Of a stretch of 64,000 nucleotides of DNA, positions 46,928-55,786 are shown piece by piece. The stretch lies in assembly GCF_040207875.1 (NCBI RefSeq), contig NZ_CP157942.1:930001-994000 (forward strand). Reading direction: 5' to 3'. The notes below the pieces were generated by a model, which saw only the letters and a list, made by a program, of their open reading frames with translations, was not told the origin of the DNA and did no database searches. The stretch's first letter is position 1; every line of letters starts with the position of its first letter. A program made the translations under genes and the position numbers. Origin of the DNA: Wolbachia endosymbiont of Armadillidium arcangelii (GTDB lineage: Bacteria > Pseudomonadota > Alphaproteobacteria > Rickettsiales > Anaplasmataceae).

Positions 46928-47703
46928 TACTCAACCTTTAACTTTCTTAATGCAGCGCACTCATTTCCTAGTACTACAACGTCCTCTTTTGGCTCGATTA
47001 ATTCTACGTTTTCTACACCATCTACAAATAGATTCGCTATTATCCATGATCTTGTAACATTCCATCCCAGCCTTCTATTTGCTTCAAACTTCTTAATAAA
47101 CTGCTTCTTGATTTCTTCCTCTGATATTACAGGACTTATGCTCATTCTGCTGTGGATATCTATTTCCATAATATTGCAGCCAATTATTGTTACTGTATCT
47201 GTTAAAACCCTTATATCATCTCTAGTAACCTGCTTTTTTACAATTTCCAGTAGCTCTTCTAATGCTATGCCAGTTTGTGTTGATAAGATTGAAATTTGTA
47301 CTTTTCCTGGTATAGGTGATTCTACTAGTGCATCTTTTACTCTACTATCTGCTGACAGTGCATGATATTTATAATATTCCTTACTTCCTCCTGTTGACCA
47401 ACCTGCTATTTTTGCTTTTACCCTCTTTCTAAATCTTTCATCCTCTTCTTCTTTTTGTCTTTCCACTCCATAAAACTCAGCCAAATTATCAAGATCTTCT
47501 CCTGTCGCAAATTTAAGTAAGTTACTCTTTACTGCTTCATTTATTCTTTCTCTAAGCAAAAGTTCTCGCCATGCTGCTACTTCTAATACCTTCATTGCTG
47601 GATCACTTTCTACCAATCCTGTAAAGCTTGCATCACGCTTCACTAACTCTTCCTTCATCCGAGCAAAAATCTCTTCAAAGTTCAGTGATTCAGGCTGCTG
47701 CAT
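46927..47703 (-). CDS. Phage baseplate assembly protein J
   Basis: The 258-residue protein fits P2 gpJ: an N-terminal ESDPAMKVLEVAAWRELLLRERIN stretch and DNLAEFYGVER. The central AGWSTGGSKEYYKYHALSAD and SPIPGKVQISIL are highly conserved in the family. J and I form the wedge of the baseplate. It is tightly packed with W (2 bases) and I (1-base overlap). Confidence 0.92.
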   Translation of the reverse strand: MQQPESLNFEEIFARMKEELVKRDASFTGLVESDPAMKVLEVAAWRELLLRERINEAVKSNLLKFATGEDLDNLAEFYGVERQKEEEDERFRKRVKAKIAGWSTGGSKEYYKYHALSADSRVKDALVESPIPGKVQISILSTQTGIALEELLEIVKKQVTRDDIRVLTDTVTIIGCNIMEIDIHSRMSISPVISEEEIKKQFIKKFEANRRLGWNVTRSWIIANLFVDGVENVELIEPKEDVVVLGNECAALRKLKVE

Positions 47704-47705
47704 TT

Positions 47706-48041
47706 TTAAACAACTACTCCATTAATATTTATGAACTTACCTTCTGAAAGATAGACACCTTCTAAATTCAATGTTACTCTCCCTTCTTTTACTCCTTCAA
47801 CTTTTACTTTTTCTAACTTAAATCTCTTTTCCCATTTTTCCAGTGCTTCTGCTGTTGCTGCATAGATTTCCAAAGTTAAATCTCTATTTATTGGCTTATC
47901 TACTAATTCAAATAGTCTTGACCCATAATCTCTCCTCATTATTCTACTGTTAATAGGAGTGGTCAGTATATCAATTATTGATTGTTTTAGATGTTCTATT
48001 CCTTCTAATTCTTTTCCTGTTTTAGCGTCCATTCCTCTCAT
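47706..48041 (-). CDS. Baseplate assembly protein W (gp25-like lysozyme fold)
   Basis: This 111-residue protein has the gpW/gp25 pattern: GIEHLKQSIIDILTTPINSR, then IMRRDYGSRLFELVDKPIN. It belongs to the T4 gp25-like group, which initiates sheath polymerisation from the baseplate. It lies between PAAR and J. Confidence 0.92.
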   Translation of the reverse strand: MRGMDAKTGKELEGIEHLKQSIIDILTTPINSRIMRRDYGSRLFELVDKPINRDLTLEIYAATAEALEKWEKRFKLEKVKVEGVKEGRVTLNLEGVYLSEGKFININGVVV

Positions 48042-48064
48042 TTTTCGACTACTTTAATTTTTTT

Positions 48065-48319
48065 TTATTTTGAAAACACACTTTGATTTTTACTTACTAC
48101 TTGAAAACTACAGGACGCCACATCACCTGTTCTCGCTACACCAATACCATTTACAAATACGCTGTTTGATCCTTGTGCTAGTGTCTCTCCCATAGTTAAG
48201 GTATCACTTCTACGACAGACAGATCTACCATTAATACGCACATCTTTACTCCCGCTTACGCAAACATGAATAGGTACTCCAGTACAATTATCACCTGTAC
48301 AAACTATAGCTCTTCTCAT
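48065..48319 (-). CDS. PAAR-domain spike-tip protein
   Basis: The 84-residue protein has three PAAR-like glycine turns and repeated short strands (VCTGDNCTGVPIH, NGRSVCRRSDTL, VNGIGVARTGDV). His and Cys residues could hold a metal at the tip. PAAR proteins cap the gpV spike. It starts just one base after the V stop. Confidence 0.85.
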   Translation of the reverse strand: MRRAIVCTGDNCTGVPIHVCVSGSKDVRINGRSVCRRSDTLTMGETLAQGSNSVFVNGIGVARTGDVASCSFQVVSKNQSVFSK

Positions 48320-48320
48320 G

Positions 48321-48785
48321 TCAATTTAAATCTATTCTACTTCCTTTCAGTTTTATTCCACTTTTTGTCATTTCTATACTCGATTCTCCAGCTTTCAGTG
48401 TTATTTTATCTACTACTTCAATCTCTAAATGATGTTTATCTTTATCGTATGACAACTTTGTTCCATCTTGAAATGTTAAGCTACTCACCTCTTTTTTATT
48501 TTCTGGAGCAGAGTACTTTTGTTGATATATTCCAAGAAGTACTACTCCTAAAGATAATTCTCCCAATGGTGACAATATTACTACCTGTTCATTTATGCTT
48601 GGTGGTAGCCAGCTTCTTTCCTCTCCTGCTCTAGAAGTTATCCATGGCAGATAATCTGTTAAAAATTCTCCTATTTTCACTCTTACTTTTGCTTTTTCAT
48701 AATCTATTTCTTTTACAACTCCTATACGAATGATATTCGCTAATTTTCTACCTAGCTCTGAAATTGCAAAATTATGATCCAACAT
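48321..48785 (-). CDS. Baseplate assembly protein V (spike)
   Basis: This 154-residue protein has an N-terminal OB fold-like region (VKEIDYEKAKVRVKIGEFLTDYLPW). A beta-helix-like repeat stretch follows (LEIEVVDKITLKAGESSIEM), as in P2 gpV membrane-piercing spikes. It overlaps the preceding tail-completion gene by 14 bases. With the PAAR cap it makes the central spike. Confidence 0.9.
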   Translation of the reverse strand: MLDHNFAISELGRKLANIIRIGVVKEIDYEKAKVRVKIGEFLTDYLPWITSRAGEERSWLPPSINEQVVILSPLGELSLGVVLLGIYQQKYSAPENKKEVSSLTFQDGTKLSYDKDKHHLEIEVVDKITLKAGESSIEMTKSGIKLKGSRIDLN

Positions 48786-49251
48786 TTATATTCCCTACGT
48801 TTATGGTATGTGGCTTAATCTTATTTTCTGTCCATGTCGATTTACCTAAATGAAGCTGATGACTCCAATCAACCATCCACACCAAATACGCATCTAACTC
48901 CGGCCTAAAATCATCTCCTCCTCCTGATATAAATTCTCCTGGTGAAACATTTTTCACGTTCCAAGTATTTTTATTTACTACTCTTGCTACTTCTGCTGCT
49001 AATGATCTGACAATAATAGGTGCATTTTCTATTGTGCTATCAATCACAATTCGTGCTTCAAATTTTGCTCTTAGCGCCAGCTCCTCTGTTCCTGGATCTT
49101 TTCCTTGCTCTAGACTTGATAATTCTATAAACACCGCTGGCGCTAATAATTCTTTTCTTATCGATGGATAAATTTCACAAGTTTGAATTGCTGATATTTC
49201 TTTCTTTAATGTAGTACAAATTGCATTATGCAAATCCTTCCAATTCATCAT
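48772..49251 (-). CDS. Putative tail completion/terminator protein
   Basis: This 159-residue protein starts NWKDLHNAICTTLKKEIS and has a PAVFIELSSLEQGKDPGTEEL stretch. This pattern is usual in small tail terminator or gp37-like proteins located between the connector and the baseplate. No decisive motif is seen. It overlaps both neighbours slightly, in line with a packed structural operon. Confidence 0.6.
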   Translation of the reverse strand: MMNWKDLHNAICTTLKKEISAIQTCEIYPSIRKELLAPAVFIELSSLEQGKDPGTEELALRAKFEARIVIDSTIENAPIIVRSLAAEVARVVNKNTWNVKNVSPGEFISGGGDDFRPELDAYLVWMVDWSHQLHLGKSTWTENKIKPHTINVGNINVGS

Positions 49252-49751
49252 ACTCTGCAGCTCAATTCACGTTTAAAAAATTTTGTAAAGACTTTCTCAA
49301 CTTCATAATTAACAAGATTCCCTATTATTCTTGAAGCCTCAGGTTCGAGTGGCAACTTAACTTCCTTTATTGGCAATGCTGCTCTTCCTTCACGTTTAAA
49401 CATACCGCTATTTCCTTTTTGCATAACTGCTGCAAATCCTCCTATAAACTCATGCTTTCCTACTTTTGATCCTCTTCTTGTTTTTTGTGTTTTTCCAATT
49501 GCCGATGCTCTAATGTCATAGAGATTTGCTCTAATTAACACTTCTAATCTGCTTGTTTTTGCTTTAAAAATTCTTAATCTCTTTCTTATCAAACTTTTCT
49601 TTTCCTCACTGATTTCCTTAGCTGCTTGCGCTTTTAACCATAGTGCTGTTCTATTTAGTGCTTTTATAGCTGCCAGTTTTACTTTCTGCTCTTTTCTGTC
49701 AATATTGGAGATTATTTCATTAATATTGTTACTAACTTTAATATTAAACAC
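49248..49751 (-). CDS. Prophage minor tail protein Z-like
   Basis: The 167-residue basic protein begins with KVSNNINEIISNIDRKEQKV and AIKALNRTALWLKAQAAKEI. This is the helical opening typical of the GPZ minor tail family, followed by TQKTRRGSKVGKHEFIGGF. It probably takes part in tail completion or connection. Start and stop overlap the neighbours by 4 to 8 bases. Confidence 0.75.
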   Translation of the reverse strand: MFNIKVSNNINEIISNIDRKEQKVKLAAIKALNRTALWLKAQAAKEISEEKKSLIRKRLRIFKAKTSRLEVLIRANLYDIRASAIGKTQKTRRGSKVGKHEFIGGFAAVMQKGNSGMFKREGRAALPIKEVKLPLEPEASRIIGNLVNYEVEKVFTKFFKRELSCRV

Positions 49752-50058
49752 TTTCTATTGCCTCAATTTTCCATACTTCACCCGAAGAATCTTTTAACGG
49801 TGGTTCAAAAATCTTATAGAATCTTTTTTCAATCTTGATATAATCACCTATGCTAAAGGAAGTAACGTCCTTACTGCGTATCTCTATTGAGGCAATTTGC
49901 TGAGTTAATGCTCCATCTGCACCTAGAGAGTACGTAGTCTCAGGACGTTTTATTAGCACTTTTATTTTACGAATACTCTCCTTATTTTTATTACAATATA
50001 TGGCTTCCACTCCTAAATGCTCAAAACAATCTTCCAATAATTTTCCTATATTCATCAA
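49744..50058 (-). CDS. Head-tail joining protein (FII-like)
   Basis: This 104-residue, mostly beta protein (KVLIKRPETTYSLGADGALT, then FSIGDYIKIEKRFYKI) lies immediately after the capsid gene. That place and size fit lambda FII-type head-tail connectors. Assignment is mainly by position. Confidence 0.6.
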   Translation of the reverse strand: MMNIGKLLEDCFEHLGVEAIYCNKNKESIRKIKVLIKRPETTYSLGADGALTQQIASIEIRSKDVTSFSIGDYIKIEKRFYKIFEPPLKDSSGEVWKIEAIESV

Positions 50059-51059
50059 CTAGAACTAATTTTTACCAAAACTGCCGGACGATGGCACATT
50101 GGCAATGGATTCGACTGCGTATGTAAATCAGTTCCTCTATCAAATCTCCTTGGCTCTTGTTTTGCATATAGTGGCTGTCCAAGAGTATTTACTGTCTCAT
50201 TAAAGTCTGCTGGTGCAAAATATGTTGTAAATGTACTTGCTGTTCCTACTGGAAAACAGTGCCCTGTATCTCTTTCTATAAACCTTCTCGCGGTTCCTTC
50301 AGGATCAGTTGCTTGTCCTCTATATTCCTCAAACATTATACCACAGAACGCAAATCCTGACCTCATATCATTCCTTAGCGCTGCTCCTTCTTGCCATCTT
50401 TCATATGCTTCTTTTACTTTTGCATGAGAAGTTAGTGCATCAAAAAACTCAGGGCTTACCAAGGCATGAATTCCGGTCATATATTCGCCACTTAAGTTGT
50501 CTTCAATATGTCGCAATACCTCCATACACTTACGCTTTACATCTGTTGTTGCTGTTCCAGGGGCAAAATTTACTACTTTTGGTGTAATTTCAAATTCGTT
50601 GTACAGATTTAATAATTCTGACCCATCAGCATCTAAAATTATTCCCTTCAGCGCTCCCATTCGCAAATGCTCTAATGTTATTGCATGCTTGTTTCTCATT
50701 AGCTGCAAATGATCAGTTATTACATCTGCCAGCGCTTTAAGTTCACTCTCTGATCCAAATGCCCTTATTCCTTGTACTTCCCCTGGCAGCACTACATCAT
50801 CATGCGGAATGTGCGGAATCGTAAATGTTCTTACCTTTCTTTTGCCGCGTTTTCCTACTGTTGCTGGTGCTCCTGGGGATTGTGTTGGTAATAAACTGAG
50901 AACTCCGTGGTGTTCTTCTATTGTAATATGACGAAATCTTACCGACCTACTTGGAAATAAATTTAAATTTTCTGTACGTCCATAATTTATCGGCAATATG
51001 TTCATTGCATTTGTTAATGCTGTCATACTAAATGCTGGATTTGTAAATGGATTTTGCAT
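50055..51059 (-). CDS. Major capsid protein (lambda E-like)
   Basis: The 334-residue protein fits the phage_cap_E family in length. It has TIEEHHGVLSLLPTQSPGAP, the conserved VVLPGEVQGIRAFGSE and a C-terminal GTDLHTQSNPLPMCHRPAVLVK. It forms the icosahedral shell. It follows the decoration gene after 45 bases, and its stop overlaps the connector start. Confidence 0.95.
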   Translation of the reverse strand: MQNPFTNPAFSMTALTNAMNILPINYGRTENLNLFPSRSVRFRHITIEEHHGVLSLLPTQSPGAPATVGKRGKRKVRTFTIPHIPHDDVVLPGEVQGIRAFGSESELKALADVITDHLQLMRNKHAITLEHLRMGALKGIILDADGSELLNLYNEFEITPKVVNFAPGTATTDVKRKCMEVLRHIEDNLSGEYMTGIHALVSPEFFDALTSHAKVKEAYERWQEGAALRNDMRSGFAFCGIMFEEYRGQATDPEGTARRFIERDTGHCFPVGTASTFTTYFAPADFNETVNTLGQPLYAKQEPRRFDRGTDLHTQSNPLPMCHRPAVLVKISSS

Positions 51060-51104
51060 GTTTTTTCCCCTTGTTTTCCCTATTAATTTAAGTTGAGTTG
51101 AAGT

Positions 51105-51476
51105 TTAGACACCTTTGCGGATGATGATACCACGTGCTTCAAGTTGCTTTATTGCTGCAGCTTTTTGCTCTTCAGTGATATTTGCTGGCCACACCACTGC
51201 ATGATCAGCTAACATTGCTATACGTGTAATGATTACTGCTTTGGTGTTTTCTATTGCATTTACATCACTTACTATTACACCTGTCGCTGTTTGCGTTCCA
51301 TCCGTAGCTGCTGGATTAAGTACCCTAATAAAACCATCGTCTGTCTTCTTCGCAACTACTGCACCAAGCTTAATATTTTGACCTTTTGCTACTGTTATTT
51401 GGTCTCTTGAATATAGACTTGATGCCTCATATTTCAGAAGATCACCTAAGTTATTTGCTTCAGTTATACTTGTCAT
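51105..51476 (-). CDS. Head decoration protein (lambda D-like)
   Basis: The 123-residue protein fits the HDPD family: LGDLLKYEASSLYSRDQITV at the start, AKGQNIKLGAVVAKK and ATGVIVSDVNA later. Trimers stabilise the capsid. The leader upstream (51477-51673) holds two covarying hairpins. Confidence 0.92.
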   Translation of the reverse strand: MTSITEANNLGDLLKYEASSLYSRDQITVAKGQNIKLGAVVAKKTDDGFIRVLNPAATDGTQTATGVIVSDVNAIENTKAVIITRIAMLADHAVVWPANITEEQKAAAIKQLEARGIIIRKGV

Positions 51477-51500
51477 TTTTGCTCCTTTTTTTCTTTAATT

Positions 51501-51660
51501 TTATCGCCATGTTTGATACGCGGCGGTAAAAGATTTATAATAATTTTGGCTACTTGTTTACCGCCGTGTTTGTAGCTGTTATACGCCGCGGTAAAAGATC
51601 TGTAATTGCATATTCTGGCGGACTTTGGTCACTTATTTACTGCGGCGTTTGTAATTGCTG
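51501..51660. repeat. Tandem structured repeat with two covarying hairpins
   Basis: Hairpin 1 pairs 51519-51530 with 51557-51568; hairpin 2 pairs 51584-51595 with 51636-51647. Both 5' arms end in GCGGTAAA or GGCGGTAAA and continue with AGAT. Where the arm bases differ between units (CGCGGCGG versus CGCCGCGG), the opposite arm changes too, keeping 10-12 pairs. A third half-unit (CGCCATGTTTGATACG) lies at 51505. The loops differ. It fills the gap between protease and decoration genes. Confidence 0.75.
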
Positions 51661-51673
51661 ATACCTAAATTTC

Positions 51674-52738
51674 TCAAATGCCAGATTGCGCTCGAGTTCT
51701 TGCTACCTGCATCATCAAGTCTTCCGGTGTATTTTGCGGTATTGTACTCAGTATCTCTGTCTTCTTCGTTCTCTCCGCCAGTATTGACATTAATATCTCT
51801 TGGGCTTGCTTTGCATTTACATCCTGCTCAATAAATTCTCCTATTTTCTCTGGCATCTTTGATAAATTACATAAACGTATTAATTCAAGAACTTCAGTAC
51901 GATAGCTGTCATTCTTGATTTTATTAGTTAAATTATCAGTTTCTAGGTCAGTTGTAGTTTTCTCATTCATAGTAATACTCCTGTTTTTATTAATAGATGA
52001 AAGAATTGTCATTCCATCAGCAAGTCCTATCTCTATTGCTTTTTCTCCAAAATATAACCCTGCTTCCGTTGATTTGATTCTTTCCATGGACAAATTTCTG
52101 TTTCGTGCTATGAGCTGGACAAACATCTCATATAGGCGATTTACCTCTCCTTGCAAGCTTTCCATACTTTCTGATGTTATTGGCTCATGCGGATTTAAAT
52201 CGTTTTTTCTCTTTCCTGCAAATACTGTGGTATATTTTACCCCCTGTTTTTCATCAAATCCACTTTGATCAACGTGACTTGCTATTACTCCTATGCTTCC
52301 AACTCCTGAAGTTCTCGTTACCAATACTTTTTCAGCACTTGACGCTATCGCATACGCCGCAGAATATGCATCATCATTTGCTATCGCCACAATCCTCTTT
52401 TTTGTCCTTGCTTCGTAAATAAAGTCAGAAAGGTCGAATAAACCGTTTACTTCCCCTCCGGGGCTGTCTATGTCCAAAATTATTGTTTCTACTTCTTCAT
52501 TTATTAAAGCTTCTTCTATCTCTTCACGTATCTTCTCATACGATGTCATCCCCAACACATCATCAAAAGCTTCTGACTTTTTCGTCAAGATTCCATGTAT
52601 TGGTATTACTTTTATTCCATTTTCACTATCTCTTGTTACATGTTTTATGTTTTTGAAAATCGGCTGCTTTTTTGCATGTAATGACAATAGATCAAAACTT
52701 CTCTGCTCTATCATCATTGGCTTGTTAATCCAAGTCAT
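51674..52738 (-). CDS. Prohead protease, S49/ClpP-type
   Basis: The 354-residue protein has the S49 fold: an oxyanion strand IILDIDSPGGEVNG near residue 95, the nucleophile Ser in RTSGVGSIGVIASH near residue 145, and the Lys region (GLYFGEKAIEIGLADG) near 230. Lambda C-type proteases clear the scaffold during capsid maturation. It abuts the portal stop. A scaffold-like C-terminal helix (residues 260-354) is also present, as in lambda C/Nu3. Confidence 0.92.
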   Translation of the reverse strand: MTWINKPMMIEQRSFDLLSLHAKKQPIFKNIKHVTRDSENGIKVIPIHGILTKKSEAFDDVLGMTSYEKIREEIEEALINEEVETIILDIDSPGGEVNGLFDLSDFIYEARTKKRIVAIANDDAYSAAYAIASSAEKVLVTRTSGVGSIGVIASHVDQSGFDEKQGVKYTTVFAGKRKNDLNPHEPITSESMESLQGEVNRLYEMFVQLIARNRNLSMERIKSTEAGLYFGEKAIEIGLADGMTILSSINKNRSITMNEKTTTDLETDNLTNKIKNDSYRTEVLELIRLCNLSKMPEKIGEFIEQDVNAKQAQEILMSILAERTKKTEILSTIPQNTPEDLMMQVARTRAQSGI

Positions 52739-54151
52739 TTATATTATCTCAGTATTAGTATTAAAATTACCTTGCACGTCAGAATCAAAACTTAAGCCCA
52801 GTTCACTTGCACGTCTTTGATCTTCTGCAATTTCTTGGTCTATTTCTTCTATATCGTAACCCAGCTCTGATACCACCTCTGACCTACTTTTAAATCCATT
52901 TCTTACCGCCATTTGCTGTGCTTGCTGGTCTTTCAGCGGATCCACCCAATCAAATCCTTGTGGTATCCATTTTACCTCTTTTTTCGTCCATTCTTCGCCT
53001 ATATCTAGTTCTCCGGAAAGTAGGGCTAACTCTATCCATCTATCCCATACTGGCCGACAAAACTGAAATACTAACACATTATGTTGTAACATCGCGCACC
53101 TCCGGCGAAACTCTATTAACCCTGCTCGGATTGATGAATAATTGACACCCGTTAAATCCCCTGTTAGCTGCTCATACGTTATCCCTGTGCCTACTGCTAT
53201 TGCCCTCAGTTGCTGTCTCATATAACTTCCTCCAACATCAGATGGTTCCGAAAATTTGATATCTTCTCCTGGATCAAGTAATTGCATAGTCCCAGGTTCT
53301 AAGCCTGACAGCGCTACTCCATGCTCATTTGCTTCACCTTCTCCTAAAATATTTGCTTCTGGATCGAGTCTCGTAATAAATCCAGCAAACATTGCAGCAG
53401 TCTTTTTTCTCACTAATTCTGCATCATCATATTGATCAAGTTCATAGAGCTTTAACAGTACTGTAGAAAGCCACGGTACTCCTCGAATCTGCCCAGGTCT
53501 AAGTGGTCTATAGACATGTAAAACATCATTTGCCGGCACTCTCACTGATTCACCGAATGATCCTTCACCAGGGTGCTCTCGAAAAAGGTAATACGCTTCT
53601 CTCTGCCCAAGCCTATTGAACTCAATCCCATTTCTAATTACATTACCGTTGGCAAGGGTTTGATTGCTCTTATTATCTAAATGCTCTGATTCAAGTACTT
53701 GCAGTTGCAACGGTACACAAAGACCATCTTCTCGTTTTCTCGTTCTCAGTCGTACAAAACATTCCCCTCCCTCTATCATGCTCCTACAGACCAAAGCTTG
53801 TAACCCATAAAAATCATTTATCCCACTGCTGTCTGCTTCATCTGTCCATCTCAGCCATAATTCTTGTACTTTTTTCCGAAACTCTGCATCTTTCGCCTTT
53901 GACTGCGGCTTTATTCCTGTCCCAACAGAGTTACTTACTATCGTATCGATGATGTTTGCTGCATACGAGTTCTTTCTTACCATATCACGTGATCGACTGC
54001 GTAAGTGCTCAAGACTTTGAGACAGCAAATTGTTTATGCTTCCTGACTCTGGTTGAAAGTGAAAAAATCTTCTTCCTGATCCTGCAGCGTCCCATGCAGA
54101 GCTTTTTATCTTTGGTTTGTTAAACAATTGCTTGAAGGTTTTTAGCAGCAT
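52739..54151 (-). CDS. Phage portal protein (lambda B-like)
   Basis: This 470-residue protein fits Phage_portal_2: SLEHLRSRSRDMVRKNSYAA near 45 and VGTGIKPQSKA. Later conserved stretches are VLHVYRPLRPGQIRGVPWL and VGTGITYEQLTGDLTGVNYSS. It forms the DNA gate at one capsid vertex. It is tightly packed between gpW and the protease. The frame is intact. Confidence 0.95.
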   Translation of the reverse strand: MLLKTFKQLFNKPKIKSSAWDAAGSGRRFFHFQPESGSINNLLSQSLEHLRSRSRDMVRKNSYAANIIDTIVSNSVGTGIKPQSKAKDAEFRKKVQELWLRWTDEADSSGINDFYGLQALVCRSMIEGGECFVRLRTRKREDGLCVPLQLQVLESEHLDNKSNQTLANGNVIRNGIEFNRLGQREAYYLFREHPGEGSFGESVRVPANDVLHVYRPLRPGQIRGVPWLSTVLLKLYELDQYDDAELVRKKTAAMFAGFITRLDPEANILGEGEANEHGVALSGLEPGTMQLLDPGEDIKFSEPSDVGGSYMRQQLRAIAVGTGITYEQLTGDLTGVNYSSIRAGLIEFRRRCAMLQHNVLVFQFCRPVWDRWIELALLSGELDIGEEWTKKEVKWIPQGFDWVDPLKDQQAQQMAVRNGFKSRSEVVSELGYDIEEIDQEIAEDQRRASELGLSFDSDVQGNFNTNTEII

Positions 54152-54367
54152 TTATAAAATTCCTTTACTCGTTGAAAAAACAACTTTCCTCTTTCCAGCA
54201 ATCTTTAGCTCAGCTTTAATTCTTTGTCTTAAGTTTAGTAAGTCATTTATCTGAACTTCAGCATATCTCACCACATGGTCACCATATGCAATTGATACCA
54301 CTCTTTCGCCACTCTGAAGCTTCTTTATTGCTTGTTCAACTTGAGTTAAATATTCTTCACTGTACAT
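54152..54367 (-). CDS. Head-tail joining protein W (lambda gpW-like)
   Basis: The 71-residue protein fits lambda gpW: EYLTQVEQAIKKLQSGERVV and a later YAEVQINDLLNLRQRIKAEL. It plugs the portal after packaging. Its ATG overlaps the end of the terminase fragment by 11 bases. Confidence 0.9.
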   Translation of the reverse strand: MYSEEYLTQVEQAIKKLQSGERVVSIAYGDHVVRYAEVQINDLLNLRQRIKAELKIAGKRKVVFSTSKGIL

Positions 54368-54760
54368 TTTTACTACTAAGCCATTTACTCTGTCTTAATT
54401 TTTTGGGCTTTTTGCTTTCCATTTTTCCACTCAAACTATTCCATTTACTCTCTGGCCATCTGTCTACTCCCAGTGCTATCGATGCTGCTCTTGCGTAAAT
54501 TCGGCAATCTAGTACTTCATTTCTTTCTCTTACCTTTTGCCACTCTTGTTTAGTGTATCCTTTTACTACCTTGCTGACTAATTGCTCTGCTGTTAGCTGT
54601 TTAAAATATTCAGGTGCATACTCCGGAAAGTGACAGTATCCTGCTGGAGCTTCTTCACCTTCTTTTAAAACATTAAGTAATTGAAAAAGCTCTGACTTTA
54701 ATATCGATACTCCTACTGGCCAGAGCTTTATTCCTCTTTTCAGCTTTTGCCCTCCAACTT
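54357..54760 (-). pseudogene. Terminase large subunit (GpA-like), C-terminal fragment
   Basis: The reverse strand is open from the IS end at 54760 to a TGA at 54357-54359. It reads GGQKLKRGIKLWPVGVSI, then AGYCHFPEYAPEYFKQLTAEQ, then EVLDCRIYARAASIALGVDRW, all typical of the nuclease end of lambda-type GpA. The ATPase part and most of the nuclease are missing because an ISL2-type IS5 follows directly. Packaging would need another terminase copy elsewhere. Confidence 0.88.
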
Positions 54761-54761
54761 A

Positions 54762-55734
54762 AGACCCCCTGCGAAACGGGTAAGTAACAAAATAGGGTAA
54801 GAAAGTGTAGGAACAGAAACTAATTAAAAAGCATGCTTTAGATTAATAATAGCAGAGATAATATTAAATCTCATATTAAGTTTCTTCTGAAAATTGCGGT
54901 AAACGTGCGACATAATCTTGAAAATCTTGATCTCCCGTATCTTATTTTCTACTCTCATCCTAAACGATGCAAGCTTCTGATTATGCTCCTTTTGCTCTGC
55001 TGTTAGTAGCTTTTTGCGATATTTTTTATACGGTATCAAAACGTTACTCTGCAACTTTTGCCAACCTTGATAACCAGAATCAGCATATTTTATGCTATTA
55101 GTTGAAAGAAACTTTTCCTGTTTTCTTATGAGAAAATCGTGCACTCTACCTCTATGTGATTTTGACACAGACAAAATTTTCCCAGTTTCTTCTATAATAA
55201 TTTCAGTCTTTATTGTGTTAGACCTTTTCTTCCCTGAATAGGATTTCTTTCGTTTCTTAACATCTTTAGGTCTTTGTATCGACTGCTCTGTAACATCTGC
55301 TAAAACCTTTAGTATCTTCTCTGGTGTCATTGCTCTATCCTTCTTGATCGTAATTTTTCTAGCTAGTAACGGTTCCATTCTTTTCAATAGCCGGCAAATA
55401 TTGGAGTTGTGCAAATTAAACAAATAACCTAAAAATGGATGAGTTATATAAGTTCTATAATAAATCAATACACATAAAATTTTATCTTCTAATGTTCCAA
55501 TGCGTGATTTCCTTCCATGGCATTTCTTCTCTTTTTCTATCCTTTCCCACTCTTGCCTAACTTTTTTCACTATTTTTTGAAATTCTTCTACTTTTAACCC
55601 TGTTAGTTGGTAAAAGATATAAGGTGTTTTTGCTATTTTTTCGTAACTTGTTGTCATTTTACCTCTGCTAAATTTATTATTTTACATCCTTTTTTATCTC
55701 TCTCTTCCTTTTTCTCTACTTTCGCAGGGGGTCT
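54762..55734 (-). mobile_element. IS5-family (ISL2-like) insertion sequence, about 973 bp
   Basis: The ends AGACCCCCTGCGAAA (54762-54776) and its exact inverse (55720-55734) are perfect 15-bp inverted repeats flanked by TA on both sides. The minus strand holds a single transposase (54824-55657). It cuts the terminase gene on its right-hand transcription side. The other flank is IS3-like rather than terminase sequence, so the junction is complex. Confidence 0.85.
54824..55657 (-). CDS. IS5-family (DDE_4 type) transposase
   Basis: This 277-residue protein has an N-terminal HTH-like region (LEDKILCVLIYYRTYITHPF, then NSNICRLLKRMEPLL). The DDE core includes a first Asp in AMTPEKILKVLADVTEQS and later KYADSGYQG with the catalytic Asp. 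A Glu lies in FRMRVENKIREIKIF. That is the DDE_Tnp_4 layout of the ISL2 group. The frame is complete, so the element could be active. Confidence 0.88.
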   Translation of the reverse strand: MTTSYEKIAKTPYIFYQLTGLKVEEFQKIVKKVRQEWERIEKEKKCHGRKSRIGTLEDKILCVLIYYRTYITHPFLGYLFNLHNSNICRLLKRMEPLLARKITIKKDRAMTPEKILKVLADVTEQSIQRPKDVKKRKKSYSGKKRSNTIKTEIIIEETGKILSVSKSHRGRVHDFLIRKQEKFLSTNSIKYADSGYQGWQKLQSNVLIPYKKYRKKLLTAEQKEHNQKLASFRMRVENKIREIKIFKIMSHVYRNFQKKLNMRFNIISAIINLKHAF

Positions 55735-55786
55735 TATGTTGATAAATACGTCGACACACATTTAAAGTATTTATCAATATATTCAT

